Shown piece after piece: positions 7,487 to 16,047 of a stretch of 34,972 nt of DNA. This stretch comes from an uncultured Pseudomonadales bacterium. GTDB lineage: Bacteria; Pseudomonadota; Gammaproteobacteria; Pseudomonadales; Azotimanducaceae. The position numbers were made by a program, and so were the translations under genes. Under the pieces are notes generated by a model, which saw nothing but the letters and a program-made list of their open reading frames with translations, was not told where the DNA came from and made no database searches. The stretch covers positions 1-34,972 of the forward strand of contig CAJJAQ010000126.1 in the NCBI GenBank assembly GCA_905182095.1, in the 5' to 3' direction. Position 1 is the first letter of the stretch, and every line of letters starts with the position of its first letter.

Positions 7487-8911
7487 TTAACCGACTCCGC
7501 GGGCGCGATACTGACGCCCCTTAATCTTAGTAGCGTTCAGCAGCTTCAACGCCGCTGGTGTGGCGTCACGTCGGATAGCCACGTAAGTCAAATTATCCAT
7601 CAAATCAATTTTGCCAACAGCATCCCCTGCCACGGTTTTGTCTGCTGTAATTGCACCCAACACATCTCCAGGACGCAATTTACTTCTCCGACCACCATTA
7701 ATCTCAACGGTATAAACACCGGGACGTCGAAGGCCTTCGCCTATTTCGTCAGCATCTAACACATCTGGCAAGTCAGCTGGCACTTCCCACAGCTGCATGG
7801 CTTTACCCTCAGAAAATTCTTCAACCGCACTGAGGCGAGACATTTCTCTATCCGCAACCAAGCTTATGGCGATACCACGCTTGCCCGCCCTAGCTGTGCG
7901 GCCAATCCGATGTACATAGACTTCTGCATGTGTCGGCAATTCGAAATTGAATACGCCATCTACGTCATCAATGTCTAAGCCACGGGCCGCAACATCTGTG
8001 GCAACTAAAACGTTGGCACTGCCATTGGCAAAGCGCACCAGTGTTTGATTGCGCTCATGCTGCTCTAGATCACCGTGGAGCGCTACAGCATCCAAACCCG
8101 CATTGGTCAATGTTTCACAAACCCGGGCACAGTCGATTTTGGTATTACAAAAGACCAAATTCAACGCACCACCCCATACACGCATAGCGGCAAGCAAAGG
8201 TTTAATACGGTCATGTCGATCCACCGGCAACCAATATTCGCCAATAACCGGCTTGTTATCACTTTGAGTGACATTGATATGGATCGTATCTTTTCCCATG
8301 ATGCGGCGAATAGACTTCACCCCGTCTGGGTAGGTAGCAGAGAACAGTAAGTTTTGCCGCGTTGGTGGCATATAGCTGAGAATTTCTTGTATCTCATCTT
8401 CAAAACCCATATCCAACATTCTATCTGCTTCGTCTAGCACCAAAGTATCTATGCTCAGAAGGTGCAGAGTTTGTTTATTCAAATGTTTAAGCACTCGGCC
8501 GGGTGTGCCAACAATAATATGCGCGCTCCGAGATAAAGAGCCAATCTGCGGACCCAAAGGCACGCCGCCACACAGAGTAAGAATTTTCGTATTGCTGATT
8601 TTCGCTGCCAAGCTGCGCATAGTTTGCGCCACTTGTTCAGCAAGCTCGCGGGTAGGACACAAAATCAACGCCTGCACATGAAAGGCTTTGGCATCAATTT
8701 TTTGCAAACAGCCCAAGCCGAAAGCGGCGGTTTTACCACTGCCTGTGCTGGCTTGAGCCACCACATCTCGCCCTTCGAGTATTTTGGGCAACGCCGCAGC
8801 TTGCACTGCGGTCATGGTGTTGAATTTAATGACTTCTAACTGAGCTTGTAGCTCGGCACGAAGCGGCAGGCCGGTAAATTGATCCGGCAAAATATATTGG
8901 TTTTCAGTCAT
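7487..8911 (-). CDS. dbpA: ATP-dependent RNA helicase DbpA
   Basis: This 474-residue DEAD-box protein carries Walker A ASTGSGKT near residue 55, PTRELAEQV, a standard DEAD motif (VLDEADRMLDMGF), SAT, ATDVAARGLDIDDV and HRIGRTARAGKRG. The last 75 residues form the DbpA RNA-binding domain (KLRPGDVLGAIT, then LKLLNATKIKGRQYRARGV), which in E. coli targets hairpin 92 of 23S rRNA during 50S assembly. That C-terminal domain separates it from RhlE, SrmB and CsdA. It is transcribed away from and just downstream of the photolyase gene (51 bp gap), so they may be co-transcribed. Confidence 0.95.
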   Translation of the reverse strand: MTENQYILPDQFTGLPLRAELQAQLEVIKFNTMTAVQAAALPKILEGRDVVAQASTGSGKTAAFGLGCLQKIDAKAFHVQALILCPTRELAEQVAQTMRSLAAKISNTKILTLCGGVPLGPQIGSLSRSAHIIVGTPGRVLKHLNKQTLHLLSIDTLVLDEADRMLDMGFEDEIQEILSYMPPTRQNLLFSATYPDGVKSIRRIMGKDTIHINVTQSDNKPVIGEYWLPVDRHDRIKPLLAAMRVWGGALNLVFCNTKIDCARVCETLTNAGLDAVALHGDLEQHERNQTLVRFANGSANVLVATDVAARGLDIDDVDGVFNFELPTHAEVYVHRIGRTARAGKRGIAISLVADREMSRLSAVEEFSEGKAMQLWEVPADLPDVLDADEIGEGLRRPGVYTVEINGGRRSKLRPGDVLGAITADKTVAGDAVGKIDLMDNLTYVAIRRDATPAALKLLNATKIKGRQYRARGVG

Positions 8912-8962
8912 CGCGGAAGTATAGGCTCTAGCAAGTTAATTCCCAGTGTTTTAAACAAATAC

Positions 8963-10468
8963 TTAGGCTCGAGTTCGGGTCAGCAAAAATTCTTCAGCAG
9001 CAGGAAAAATAAGCTCTCTGCGAGCGTCACTCAAGCGATCCAAGGCTCTGGGCATTAACGCCAAACGCGGATTTTGCGCAAAAAACGCCCTATTCTTTTC
9101 AATAAACCGCCAATACAAACCATCCACCACATCACACCATGGACCCTTGGAATAATCACTCATCTTAAGTAAATAGTTAGACCCGCAAATATAGGGCTTT
9201 GTAGCGAATATTCCGCCATCGCTAAAAACCCCCATGCCATAAACATTTGGCCCCATAACCCAAGATGCAGAATCCACATACATCTCCATAAACCAGCGAT
9301 GGGCCGCTTTAGGTTCGATTTCACACAAGGTCATGAGATTAGCCACCACCATAAGTCGCGGAATATGATGACACCAACCCTTCCGCTGAGTGGTCGCTAT
9401 AGTGTCATCCAAAGGTAAAATACCTGTGCCCCCCTCGTACCAATGCTCGGTTAGCTGTCGATGATGTGACCAATAATTGGTCTTGGCTTGTACAGCACTA
9501 AAATTTTGATAAATGCCGCGGACGAATTCTCGCCAACCCATTACCTGTCGAACAAACCCTTCTAAGCTTTGTAGCGGTATGTCACGAGTTTCGGCAACAA
9601 CAAGAACTCGCTCAAGCACTTCATCGGGTACAAGTAGGCCTATATTCATTAGGGGACTGAGAACACTATGAAAAACTGTTTCAGAGCGGGTATTCATAGC
9701 ATCCTCATATGGACCAAAGTCTGCTAACCGGTGTGCAATGAAGTCATCTAACCAAATGAAAGCGCCCGCTCTGGTTGTTGGCCAAGAAAACTCGCCTGCC
9801 TTGCCAGGGTGATCGAAAAAACGCTCGCTGACTAGCGCCACCACCGCCTCTAGATGCGGATTTTCAGCAATTTCTGGCAACTCTGGCGGCTCAACATTCT
9901 TCGGCAATTTCTTTCGATTATCGGCATCAAAACTCCATTGCCCACCAATAGGCTTGCCATCTGGCGTGAGCAAAATATTTAGCCGTGTCCGCTCAGATTT
10001 GTAGAATGCAGCCATCTGCGGTTTTTTTCGGCCTTGAACAAATGCTGTAAAACCCGCTCGATCGCATAGAAACATGGGCGAAGGAATTTCCTTGCAGCTA
10101 ATCGATGCATCGTTCACTGCCTTGGTCAAATTGGCTTGAGCGGCTTTGCCTTCTATCTCAAAATGCAGTAGCGATGAATAACCTTGGGTATGCAAACAAT
10201 CTACAACCGCTTCATTGATAGATAATTGTGACTCGGCATCCAACTTTGTGTAATGCACTACTACGCCAGCGGCTCGCAGCTCATCGGCGTAGGCCCGCAT
10301 AGCAGCTAAAACAAGCACAATTTTCTGTTGGTGGTAGCGAAAATGGCTACAAAGATATTGGTCTTCTGCCATAAATACTCCCGCGGGACCTAAGGAAAGT
10401 ACACGGTCCAGGGGAAATAGCTGATTACCAAGGATAAGTAATAGAGCATTCTGAGATTTCGCTGACAT
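8963..10468 (-). CDS. Photolyase/cryptochrome of the FeS-BCP (PhrB-like) family, cluster cysteines missing
   Basis: At 501 residues the protein has the usual length and layout of prokaryotic (6-4) photolyase-like proteins: an N-terminal Rossmann domain (LLILGNQLFP, MAEDQYLC, HYTKLDAES) and a C-terminal FAD-binding helical domain with QVMGWREFVRGIY (309-320), HHIPRLMVVANL (367-378), DSASWVMGPNVYGMG and ATKPYICGSNYLLKMSDY. Family members repair UV photoproducts or sense blue light using FAD and, normally, a [4Fe-4S] cluster held by four cysteines. Here the stretch after SDY (439) is SKGPWCDVVDG and runs straight into LYWRF, about ten residues shorter than in PhrB and without the CxxC, and the first ligand position before HHI is also not Cys. 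Function as repair enzyme or receptor is open. Confidence 0.88.
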   Translation of the reverse strand: MSAKSQNALLLILGNQLFPLDRVLSLGPAGVFMAEDQYLCSHFRYHQQKIVLVLAAMRAYADELRAAGVVVHYTKLDAESQLSINEAVVDCLHTQGYSSLLHFEIEGKAAQANLTKAVNDASISCKEIPSPMFLCDRAGFTAFVQGRKKPQMAAFYKSERTRLNILLTPDGKPIGGQWSFDADNRKKLPKNVEPPELPEIAENPHLEAVVALVSERFFDHPGKAGEFSWPTTRAGAFIWLDDFIAHRLADFGPYEDAMNTRSETVFHSVLSPLMNIGLLVPDEVLERVLVVAETRDIPLQSLEGFVRQVMGWREFVRGIYQNFSAVQAKTNYWSHHRQLTEHWYEGGTGILPLDDTIATTQRKGWCHHIPRLMVVANLMTLCEIEPKAAHRWFMEMYVDSASWVMGPNVYGMGVFSDGGIFATKPYICGSNYLLKMSDYSKGPWCDVVDGLYWRFIEKNRAFFAQNPRLALMPRALDRLSDARRELIFPAAEEFLLTRTRA

Positions 10469-10795
10469 ACGAACTTCCTTAACGAGTTACGAGAATATTG
10501 GTTAGCATTGCTGCATATTAGTCGCCCGACGTTGCAGTTAAGGGCGAATTCGACCTCAGTAGAGGGGCTATCAAAGGCAATTAAATGTAAACAATAAGTT
10601 TACATCAATAGTTCACTAACGATATCAAAGGTAAGATGTTGCCGGTCAACAGATGGTGCAGTAAAACTAAGTAAAGAACCAACCGAAGCGGCTGTCTATG
10701 GTAATACTTACCCGGGATGTAGGCATCCGCAATTGGGCATTAGCAATTAACACCAGACGGCCTTTCTAAAGCAGCCGTGTTAACTTGTTGTAGCG
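10469..10795. other. Intergenic region upstream of the photolyase gene
   Basis: This 327-bp gap lies between two minus-strand genes. It holds the 8-bp dyad at 10585-10605, a short hairpin GGATG-TAGG-CATCC near 10717, and two GTTAAC sequences (10779-10784 and 10795-10800), the second overlapping the stop codon of the next gene upstream. No coding frame of note is present. Confidence 0.5.
10585..10605. promoter_or_regulatory. Perfect 8-bp dyad, candidate operator upstream of photolyase
   Basis: ATGTAAAC (10585-10592), spacer AATAA, GTTTACAT (10598-10605). It lies 117 bp before the photolyase start codon. The AT-rich symmetric arms and 5-base spacer look more like a dimeric repressor site (TetR- or MerR-type) than a terminator, since no T-run follows. 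The regulator is not identified. Confidence 0.5.
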
Positions 10796-11170
10796 TTAAC
10801 CTTTGCGTGGCCCGAACCAACCCGCAAGACCAGCCCATAACCATTGAAAAGGGACTTTTGCATCAATAAGACCTTGGGCGTAAATCTCGTCAATCAGCAC
10901 TCGATCTATTGGTAACGTGCTTTGGTATTGCAAAAGCACAGCTCTGAGAAGACTGTGCTCAGTAGTCCAAGGCTGGCCGTAAAGAAAAACTTTATCAATA
11001 ACGCCCATAGGCGCTAGCCCGAAAAAAACCAAAAGCGCATGCAAACTCATACTAAAAGACCGCCACCGAAAACCGGCGTGCACCGTAACTTGTCCGTCGA
11101 AAATGGCAACCTGCTCGTCTTTGAATTCAATATCTTGGAGGCATTCATGACGAATAGAATAGCTTTCCAT
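10796..11170 (-). CDS. Hypothetical protein beside the iron importer
   Basis: I do not recognise this 124-residue protein. It has mixed hydrophobic and charged composition, with a hydrophobic stretch around SLHALLVFFGLAP and a Trp-rich C-terminus (FQWLWAGLAGWFGPRKG) but no clear signal peptide or catalytic motif. I chose the ATG at 11170; GAGGTG lies immediately before it, rather close. A TTG at 11236 would add 22 residues but has no visible ribosome-binding site. It follows the permease gene on the same strand after 115 bp, so it could be a late gene of the iron-uptake transcript, though nothing in the sequence proves that. Confidence 0.6.
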   Translation of the reverse strand: MESYSIRHECLQDIEFKDEQVAIFDGQVTVHAGFRWRSFSMSLHALLVFFGLAPMGVIDKVFLYGQPWTTEHSLLRAVLLQYQSTLPIDRVLIDEIYAQGLIDAKVPFQWLWAGLAGWFGPRKG

Positions 11171-11285
11171 CACCTCATATCTAAATGAAGCGAACTTGGA
11201 TAGTTTTATAAACAGTCCTGCTGGCTTCGCACGCAAAATTTATACTTTTGATTGACAGGCGGTTACTTTACTCCAGTTGACGCCA

Positions 11286-12989
11286 TCAATCTAAGTTTCT
11301 CACAGAATTTTTCGTTAGTTTGGTAAACAAGATCATTACGGTTGGGACTAAACTGACCAAAATGATACTCAATGCAGCGGTGGAGGCCTCACCAAGCCGT
11401 TCATCCGCAGCCAGTCGATACACCCTGGTCGCCAAGGTTTCGAAATTGAACGGGCGCAAAATAAGCGTTGCAGGCAATTCTTTCATTACATCAATAAAGA
11501 CCAGTAATAAGCCACTTAAAACAGCAGGCCGTAACAGCGGCAAATGAATTTCGTTGAGCACTCGACTCGGCGTAGCACCTAAACTTCGCGCCGCAGCATC
11601 AAGATTATAATGCAGCGCAGTCATACCCATATGACTACTGTTGTAAGCAACTGTTAAAAATCGCGCGACATAGACAAAGACCAGACCTACTACCGAACCC
11701 GTTATCATCAGCCCGCTTGTGAAACCGAAGTTATCACGTAAAAAGCCACTCAAAGCCCGGTCGAAAAAAGTTAATGGCACCAGTAAACCTACAGCCAAAA
11801 CCATGCCAGGAATTGCATAACCCAAGGTGGCAACACGGACGGTGACTTTAATACCCACACCGGCACGCAGGCGCTGAGCATAATTTAGCCACAAGGCAGC
11901 TACAGCACAAAGTATTGCGGCTATACCGGCCACATAAACACTATTGAATAACAATTCAGAGAAGCCCTTACCGATCAGCGGATCTCCCGCCACCAGCGCA
12001 TGATTCAACAAAATTGCAAAAGGCAGAACAAATCCCAGCAACACAGGAATTGCACAGGCCACCGTGGCTGCAATTGCCTTGAGGCCGCTTAGCGGTAGAA
12101 GATCCGCTGACGCACTGCCACTGATTGGATTGAAGTGCTCGCCACGCCGAGCAAATTGCTCGGCCACAACTAATAAGGCAACGATAATAAATAGCCAACC
12201 AGCGAGTTGCAGGGCAGCAGCGTGTTCGCCCATGGCATACCAAGTGCGAAAAATACCCGAAGTAAATGTCGGCACGCCAAAATGCTCAACTACGCCATAA
12301 TCCGCCACGGTTTCCATAAGTACTAAAGCCATGCCTCCGGCAATAGCAGGCCTAGCCACAGGTAACGCCACCCGCCAAAAGACCCTGTTACTGTCCGCGC
12401 CTAAAACCCTAGCGGTTTCATGCAGTGCAACCGACTGCTGCATGAAGCTCGAACGTGCGAGCAGGTAAATGTAGGGATACAGGACCAAAGAGATAACCAG
12501 CGCCGCGCCGCCTAAAGAGCGAATAGCCGGAAAATAGTAATCACCTCCTTGTAACTCTAATGTGGCGCGCAAAAAACTTTGTACCGGTCCAGCAAATTCA
12601 AACAAATCGGCATAAACGTAGCCCACGACGTAGGCAGGAGCTGCTAAAGGTAGAACTAAGGCAGGGGTCAGAATTTTGCTCAAAGGGAAGCTAAATTTCG
12701 CACTCAACCAAGCGGTACCCACGCCAATGATTGTTGCGGCACTACCCACCAAGGCCATCAACACAAAGGTGTTAAAAAGATAAGTGGGCAGCACAGTCTG
12801 ACGAATATGTTGCCACACCTCGCCATTTCCACCGGTCCCGTCGACCGGAGACAAAAGCGAATAAAGCAATACGCCAATAGGCAAAGCCACTGGAATTGCG
12901 ATCAACAGACCACCCGACAACCAAATGGGTGAATGATTCTGGGTCAAAGCGAAATTTCCTTTTTGTAAACACCATCTCGTAAACAGCAT
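11286..12989 (-). CDS. fbpB: Ferric-iron ABC transporter permease (FbpB type)
   Basis: This 567-residue inner-membrane protein consists of two fused permease domains with about twelve membrane segments, as in FbpB/SfuB. Each half carries an EAA-type loop for contact with the ATPase: ETARVLGADSNRVFWRVALP and DAAARSLGATPSRVLNEIHL. It should move Fe3+ from the periplasmic binding protein into the cytoplasm. The ATG at 12989 lacks a good ribosome-binding site; an in-frame TTG at 12947 preceded by GGA at 9 bases is a fair alternative and gives the usual short N-terminus before the first helix. It is divergent from the ATPase gene, separated by only 75 bp, so the promoters overlap. Thiamine permease ThiP has similar architecture but the neighbours favour iron. 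Confidence 0.9.
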   Translation of the reverse strand: MLFTRWCLQKGNFALTQNHSPIWLSGGLLIAIPVALPIGVLLYSLLSPVDGTGGNGEVWQHIRQTVLPTYLFNTFVLMALVGSAATIIGVGTAWLSAKFSFPLSKILTPALVLPLAAPAYVVGYVYADLFEFAGPVQSFLRATLELQGGDYYFPAIRSLGGAALVISLVLYPYIYLLARSSFMQQSVALHETARVLGADSNRVFWRVALPVARPAIAGGMALVLMETVADYGVVEHFGVPTFTSGIFRTWYAMGEHAAALQLAGWLFIIVALLVVAEQFARRGEHFNPISGSASADLLPLSGLKAIAATVACAIPVLLGFVLPFAILLNHALVAGDPLIGKGFSELLFNSVYVAGIAAILCAVAALWLNYAQRLRAGVGIKVTVRVATLGYAIPGMVLAVGLLVPLTFFDRALSGFLRDNFGFTSGLMITGSVVGLVFVYVARFLTVAYNSSHMGMTALHYNLDAAARSLGATPSRVLNEIHLPLLRPAVLSGLLLVFIDVMKELPATLILRPFNFETLATRVYRLAADERLGEASTAALSIILVSLVPTVMILFTKLTKNSVRNLD

Positions 12990-13064
12990 GCAGCCCAGCG
13001 GACATTAAGGCAGTATGCCTTTTTCGCCCCCAAAAATTGACAGCAATTTAGAAGAACCCTAGCA

Positions 13065-14159
13065 ATGACCATAGCCTTTCGCGGCATCAGCCATAAGTTT
13101 GGTAACCAAACCGCTCTCAGTAATGTTGATCTGGAAGTAGAGGATGGCGAAATAGTCTGCATCCTCGGCCCCTCGGGCAGCGGCAAAAGTACATTATTGC
13201 GCATAGCCGCGGGACTAGAACCTGTGCAGCAGGGTGCCATTTTTCTTGGCGATCAGCTGCTGGCTGACGTGCAGACCAATCCACCGCCTGAACGCAGGCC
13301 TATCGGCTTGGTCTTTCAAGACCACGTTTTATTCCCACATCAAACCGTGGCGGAGAATATCGCATTTGGACTGCACAACCAAAGCAAAGCTCTGCGCGAC
13401 GCCATGGTGAAACAGCAACTGGCCAGTGTAGATTTAGCAGATATGGCTCAACGCTATCCACATACTTTGTCTGGTGGACAACAGCAGCGAGTAGCATTAA
13501 TTCGTGCCTTAGCAACCGAGCCAGAGGTTATGTTATTGGATGAACCCTTTGCCAGTGTTGATACACCACTAAGACGTAAACTTCGTGAGCAGGCTAGACT
13601 GACACTAAAAGCGACTGGCACAGCCACATTGATGGTCACCCACGACCCAGAAGAAGCAATGGACATGGCGGATCGTATTTTAGTGCTAGTAGACGGTGTC
13701 GCAGTACAGTTGGGTACACCAGAGGCGTTATGGCGCTCACCCAAGGCGGCCTTTGTTGCCCAGACCATTGCCGGACTTCAGCCTCTGCAAGGCCAAGTCT
13801 GCGGTGAGAATATTCAGACTGCATTTGGTGCTATACCTATAAATCGAATAACCAATCGTGAAGATTTTCTTAATGGCGCTGGGGGCGGTGTAAAAAGCAC
13901 TTTGCAAGACAGTAGAACGGCAGAATTAGTAGAAGGCGCCAACGTCACCCTCGGCATACGCCCACATACACTGGGACTGAAACCCACAAACGGCCCGGCT
14001 GTCATCAGTGATCGAAGATTTTTAGGTCAGCGCTACCTGACGCTCGTCACCTTGGAAAATGAACAAATTCGCGTCGAAACCGCGGAACACGAAGCCCTGG
14101 CCATAGGTACTTTAGTCGAGATAAATTTTGCCTCGGCAGAAGCCCTAATCTATAGTTAG
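13065..14159 (+). CDS. fbpC: Ferric-iron ABC transporter ATP-binding protein (FbpC type)
   Basis: A 364-residue ABC ATPase: Walker A GPSGSGKST (35-43), the VFQDHVLFPHQTVAENIAFG Q-loop region, signature LSGGQQQR, Walker B VMLLDEPFASVD, and the H-loop in MVTHDPEEAMDMADR. Residues from about 235 form a C-terminal regulatory/TOBE-like domain ending in LGIRPHTLGL and later strands, as in FbpC, PotA and MalK relatives. It powers the permease encoded on the opposite strand. The binding-protein gene follows after 31 bp on the same strand. The specificity call (iron rather than spermidine, thiamine or sulfate) rests on the neighbouring binding protein. Confidence 0.92.
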   Translation: MTIAFRGISHKFGNQTALSNVDLEVEDGEIVCILGPSGSGKSTLLRIAAGLEPVQQGAIFLGDQLLADVQTNPPPERRPIGLVFQDHVLFPHQTVAENIAFGLHNQSKALRDAMVKQQLASVDLADMAQRYPHTLSGGQQQRVALIRALATEPEVMLLDEPFASVDTPLRRKLREQARLTLKATGTATLMVTHDPEEAMDMADRILVLVDGVAVQLGTPEALWRSPKAAFVAQTIAGLQPLQGQVCGENIQTAFGAIPINRITNREDFLNGAGGGVKSTLQDSRTAELVEGANVTLGIRPHTLGLKPTNGPAVISDRRFLGQRYLTLVTLENEQIRVETAEHEALAIGTLVEINFASAEALIYS

Positions 14160-14160
14160 T

Positions 14161-14175
14161 TGATAACAATTCTCA
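14161..14175. promoter_or_regulatory. Candidate Fur box before the iron-binding protein gene
   Basis: TGATAAC-A-ATTCTCA matches the 7-1-7 Fur inverted-repeat consensus (TGATAAT-N-ATTATCA) at 12 of 14 arm positions. It lies in the 31 bp between the fbpC stop and the fbpA start, where it could give the binding protein an iron-repressed promoter of its own. The match is visible; the binding is inference. Confidence 0.65.
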
Positions 14176-14190
14176 TTTAGGTCAAACACT

Positions 14191-15228
14191 GTGATGCACT
14201 TAGTAAAATGTTATTCGGCTAGATTGCTCGGCACCCTTATCTTTGCTTTCACTTTGTTTGCGCAGAATTTTGTCTATGCTGCAGAAGAGGTCAATGTCTA
14301 CTCTGCACGACACTACGACACTGACATGGCTTTATACGAGCACTTTACCGAACTCACGGGCATCAAGGTCAACCTCATTGAAGGCGGTAGCGATGCACTG
14401 ATCGAACGCGTCGTTAACGAGGGCGAATTCAGTCCAGCCGATATGTTAATCACAGTAGACGCTGGGCGCATTTGGCGCGCTCAAGAGAAAGGCATTTTTC
14501 AAGCCGTTGAATCCAAAATTATGGCCGAGCGAGTGCCAGCACATCTGCGCCACCCGGACGGTTTTTGGTTCGGACTTTCAAAACGTGCACGCGTCATTGT
14601 CTTCAATAAAAACCGGGCCCTACCTATTGAAGTTAATCGCTACGAAGATTTGGCTAACCCTGCCTTGAAGGGTCAAGTGTGTATGCGCACCTCTTCAAAT
14701 ATCTATAACCTGTCCCTGATGAGCGCCCTTATCGAAGCCCATGGTGCAGTATCCGCAGAGTCTTGGGCAAGCGCAGTGGTGAGCAATTTTGCCCGCTCAC
14801 CCCAAGGTAATGACACCGCTCAACTCAAAGCCGTGGCTGCTGGAGAGTGTGGAATTACGATAGCGAACACTTACTATTTGGGTCGTATCTTAGGTTCTGA
14901 AAAAGCCCAAGATAAAGCTATTGCGGCGAACTTAGGGGTGATTTTCCCTAATCAAGACGGCCGTGGCAGCCACCTAAATATTAGTGGCGCGGGTATCACC
15001 AAATACGCCCCGAACAAAGACAATGCAGTACTCTTTTTAGAATACCTGACCAGCGAATTTGCGCAAAAATTATTTTCCGAAGGCAACAATGAGTATCCGA
15101 TTTTAGGCGAGGCCAGTGGACCTGTGGCGGCATTGGGCAGTTTTAAAGAGGATGCCCTAGATGTTCAAGTATTAGGCCAGCGCCAGGCAGAAGCGGTTAA
15201 AGTTTACGACCGCGCAGGTTGGCGGTAG
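14191..15228 (+). CDS. fbpA: Periplasmic ferric-iron-binding protein (FbpA/FutA type)
   Basis: A 345-residue extracellular solute-binding protein. Residues 1-30 form a signal peptide ending NFVYA before AEEVNVYSARHY, the classic start of FbpA/IdiA proteins. The adjacent Tyr228-Tyr229 in ANTYYLGRILG match the tyrosine pair that binds Fe3+ in this family, and His41/Tyr42 are near the other ligand site. It delivers iron to the permease. The frame opens with GTG at 14191 followed directly by ATG at 14194; either could be used. The Fur-like site just upstream supports an iron-regulated role. Mature length and the ISGAGITKYAPNKDNA segment fit the family. Confidence 0.95.
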   Translation: MMHLVKCYSARLLGTLIFAFTLFAQNFVYAAEEVNVYSARHYDTDMALYEHFTELTGIKVNLIEGGSDALIERVVNEGEFSPADMLITVDAGRIWRAQEKGIFQAVESKIMAERVPAHLRHPDGFWFGLSKRARVIVFNKNRALPIEVNRYEDLANPALKGQVCMRTSSNIYNLSLMSALIEAHGAVSAESWASAVVSNFARSPQGNDTAQLKAVAAGECGITIANTYYLGRILGSEKAQDKAIAANLGVIFPNQDGRGSHLNISGAGITKYAPNKDNAVLFLEYLTSEFAQKLFSEGNNEYPILGEASGPVAALGSFKEDALDVQVLGQRQAEAVKVYDRAGWR

Positions 15229-15305
15229 ATTGCCAGCAACTGACTGAGACTTTGCCTCGACAGAAGAAAAAGTCCTTAAAGTACGAGCAAGTGGGGTGAC
15301 AGGAA

Positions 15306-15500
15306 ATGACACAAACAGCTTTGCTTTCACCTCTCTCACAAGCTAATTATGCACAAGAAATTGAAAGGCTAGATTACTAGGTCTACAAACTCAGCCAGTT
15401 GGTTGACAAAAAGTCGCTGCGGCAAAGACCTTTGAAGCGCTTGAAAAATGCAGTAAGTGCTGCAAAAAAGAGCTGCAAAAAAGCATTAACAACTAAGTAA
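15306..15500 (+). pseudogene. Possible small gene with an in-frame TAG
   Basis: From the ATG at 15306 a frame reads 24 codons to a TAG (15378-15380), then stays open for 39 more codons to a TAA at 15498-15500. The second part is Lys/Ala-rich and helical-looking (LKNAVSAAKKSCKKALTTK). Another frame over the last 75 bases also reads as a plausible helical peptide. This could be a decayed small protein or chance; the ribosome-binding site is poor. Confidence 0.2.
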
Positions 15501-15512
15501 GGGAACTATCCA

Positions 15513-15935
15513 ATGATGACAACTTTGCAAACTTTCACCGGCGTGACCGGAAGAGTCCTCCTAGGCATATACTTTTTGCTTCCGGGCCTCAATAAGATCA
15601 CTAATTTCCAAGGAACTGCAGAGTATATGCTGGCCCATGGCATGATCCTGGTGCCGTTTTTTCTTGTCCTTACCATTATCATACAACTTGCAGGCGCTGC
15701 CGCACTCATTGCAGGTTATCGAGTGGCCATCACAGCATTCATCTTAGCTGGACTAACCTTGGTCATCAGCTTGGTCATGCATGATTTTTGGAATGTTGCA
15801 GCGGGTCTACAGCAGGACCATGAAACTCAAAACTTCGTCAAAAATCTAGCCATAACGGCAGGACTAATGGCTCTCGCCGGTGGCCAGCGCACCCACACGC
15901 TGAGTATGGATAAAGCCAAAGATGCTATTGATTAG
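15513..15935 (+). CDS. DoxX family membrane protein
   Basis: This 140-residue protein has four hydrophobic segments and the DoxX-family pattern: GVTGRVLLGIYFLLPGLNKI in helix 1, then the polar turn before YMLAHGM, a helix IIIQLAGAAALIAGY, and helices 3 and 4 around MHDFWN and FVKNLAITAGLMALA. DoxX-type proteins are inner-membrane components tied to thiol or respiratory redox balance in several bacteria, but no precise role can be read here. A GGGAA ribosome-binding site precedes the ATG pair at 15513. It stands alone between the iron operon and a convergent CoA-transferase gene. Confidence 0.88.
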   Translation: MMTTLQTFTGVTGRVLLGIYFLLPGLNKITNFQGTAEYMLAHGMILVPFFLVLTIIIQLAGAAALIAGYRVAITAFILAGLTLVISLVMHDFWNVAAGLQQDHETQNFVKNLAITAGLMALAGGQRTHTLSMDKAKDAID

Positions 15936-15976
15936 CTGCGGCTAAAATTCTGCGCTAAATTCAGGCAACCCTGCGA

Positions 15977-16002
15977 CGACCAGACACTCTAACGTCTGGT
16001 TG
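15977..16002. terminator. Hairpin between convergent doxX and CoA-transferase genes
   Basis: CGACCAGAC (15977-15985) pairs with GTCTGGTTG (15994-16002), nine pairs including one G-T, with an 8-base loop. Placement between two convergent stop codons fits a shared terminator, although there is no clear T-run on either side. Confidence 0.5.
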
Positions 16003-16047
16003 TTGAACCTCAAAATAAAGAGACTCAGCAAAGCATAATCCTGCCCA

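Noticed and set aside
15378-15380. TAG read through as pyrrolysine or by suppression
   Set aside because: No pyl gene or conserved context is visible; decay or chance is simpler.
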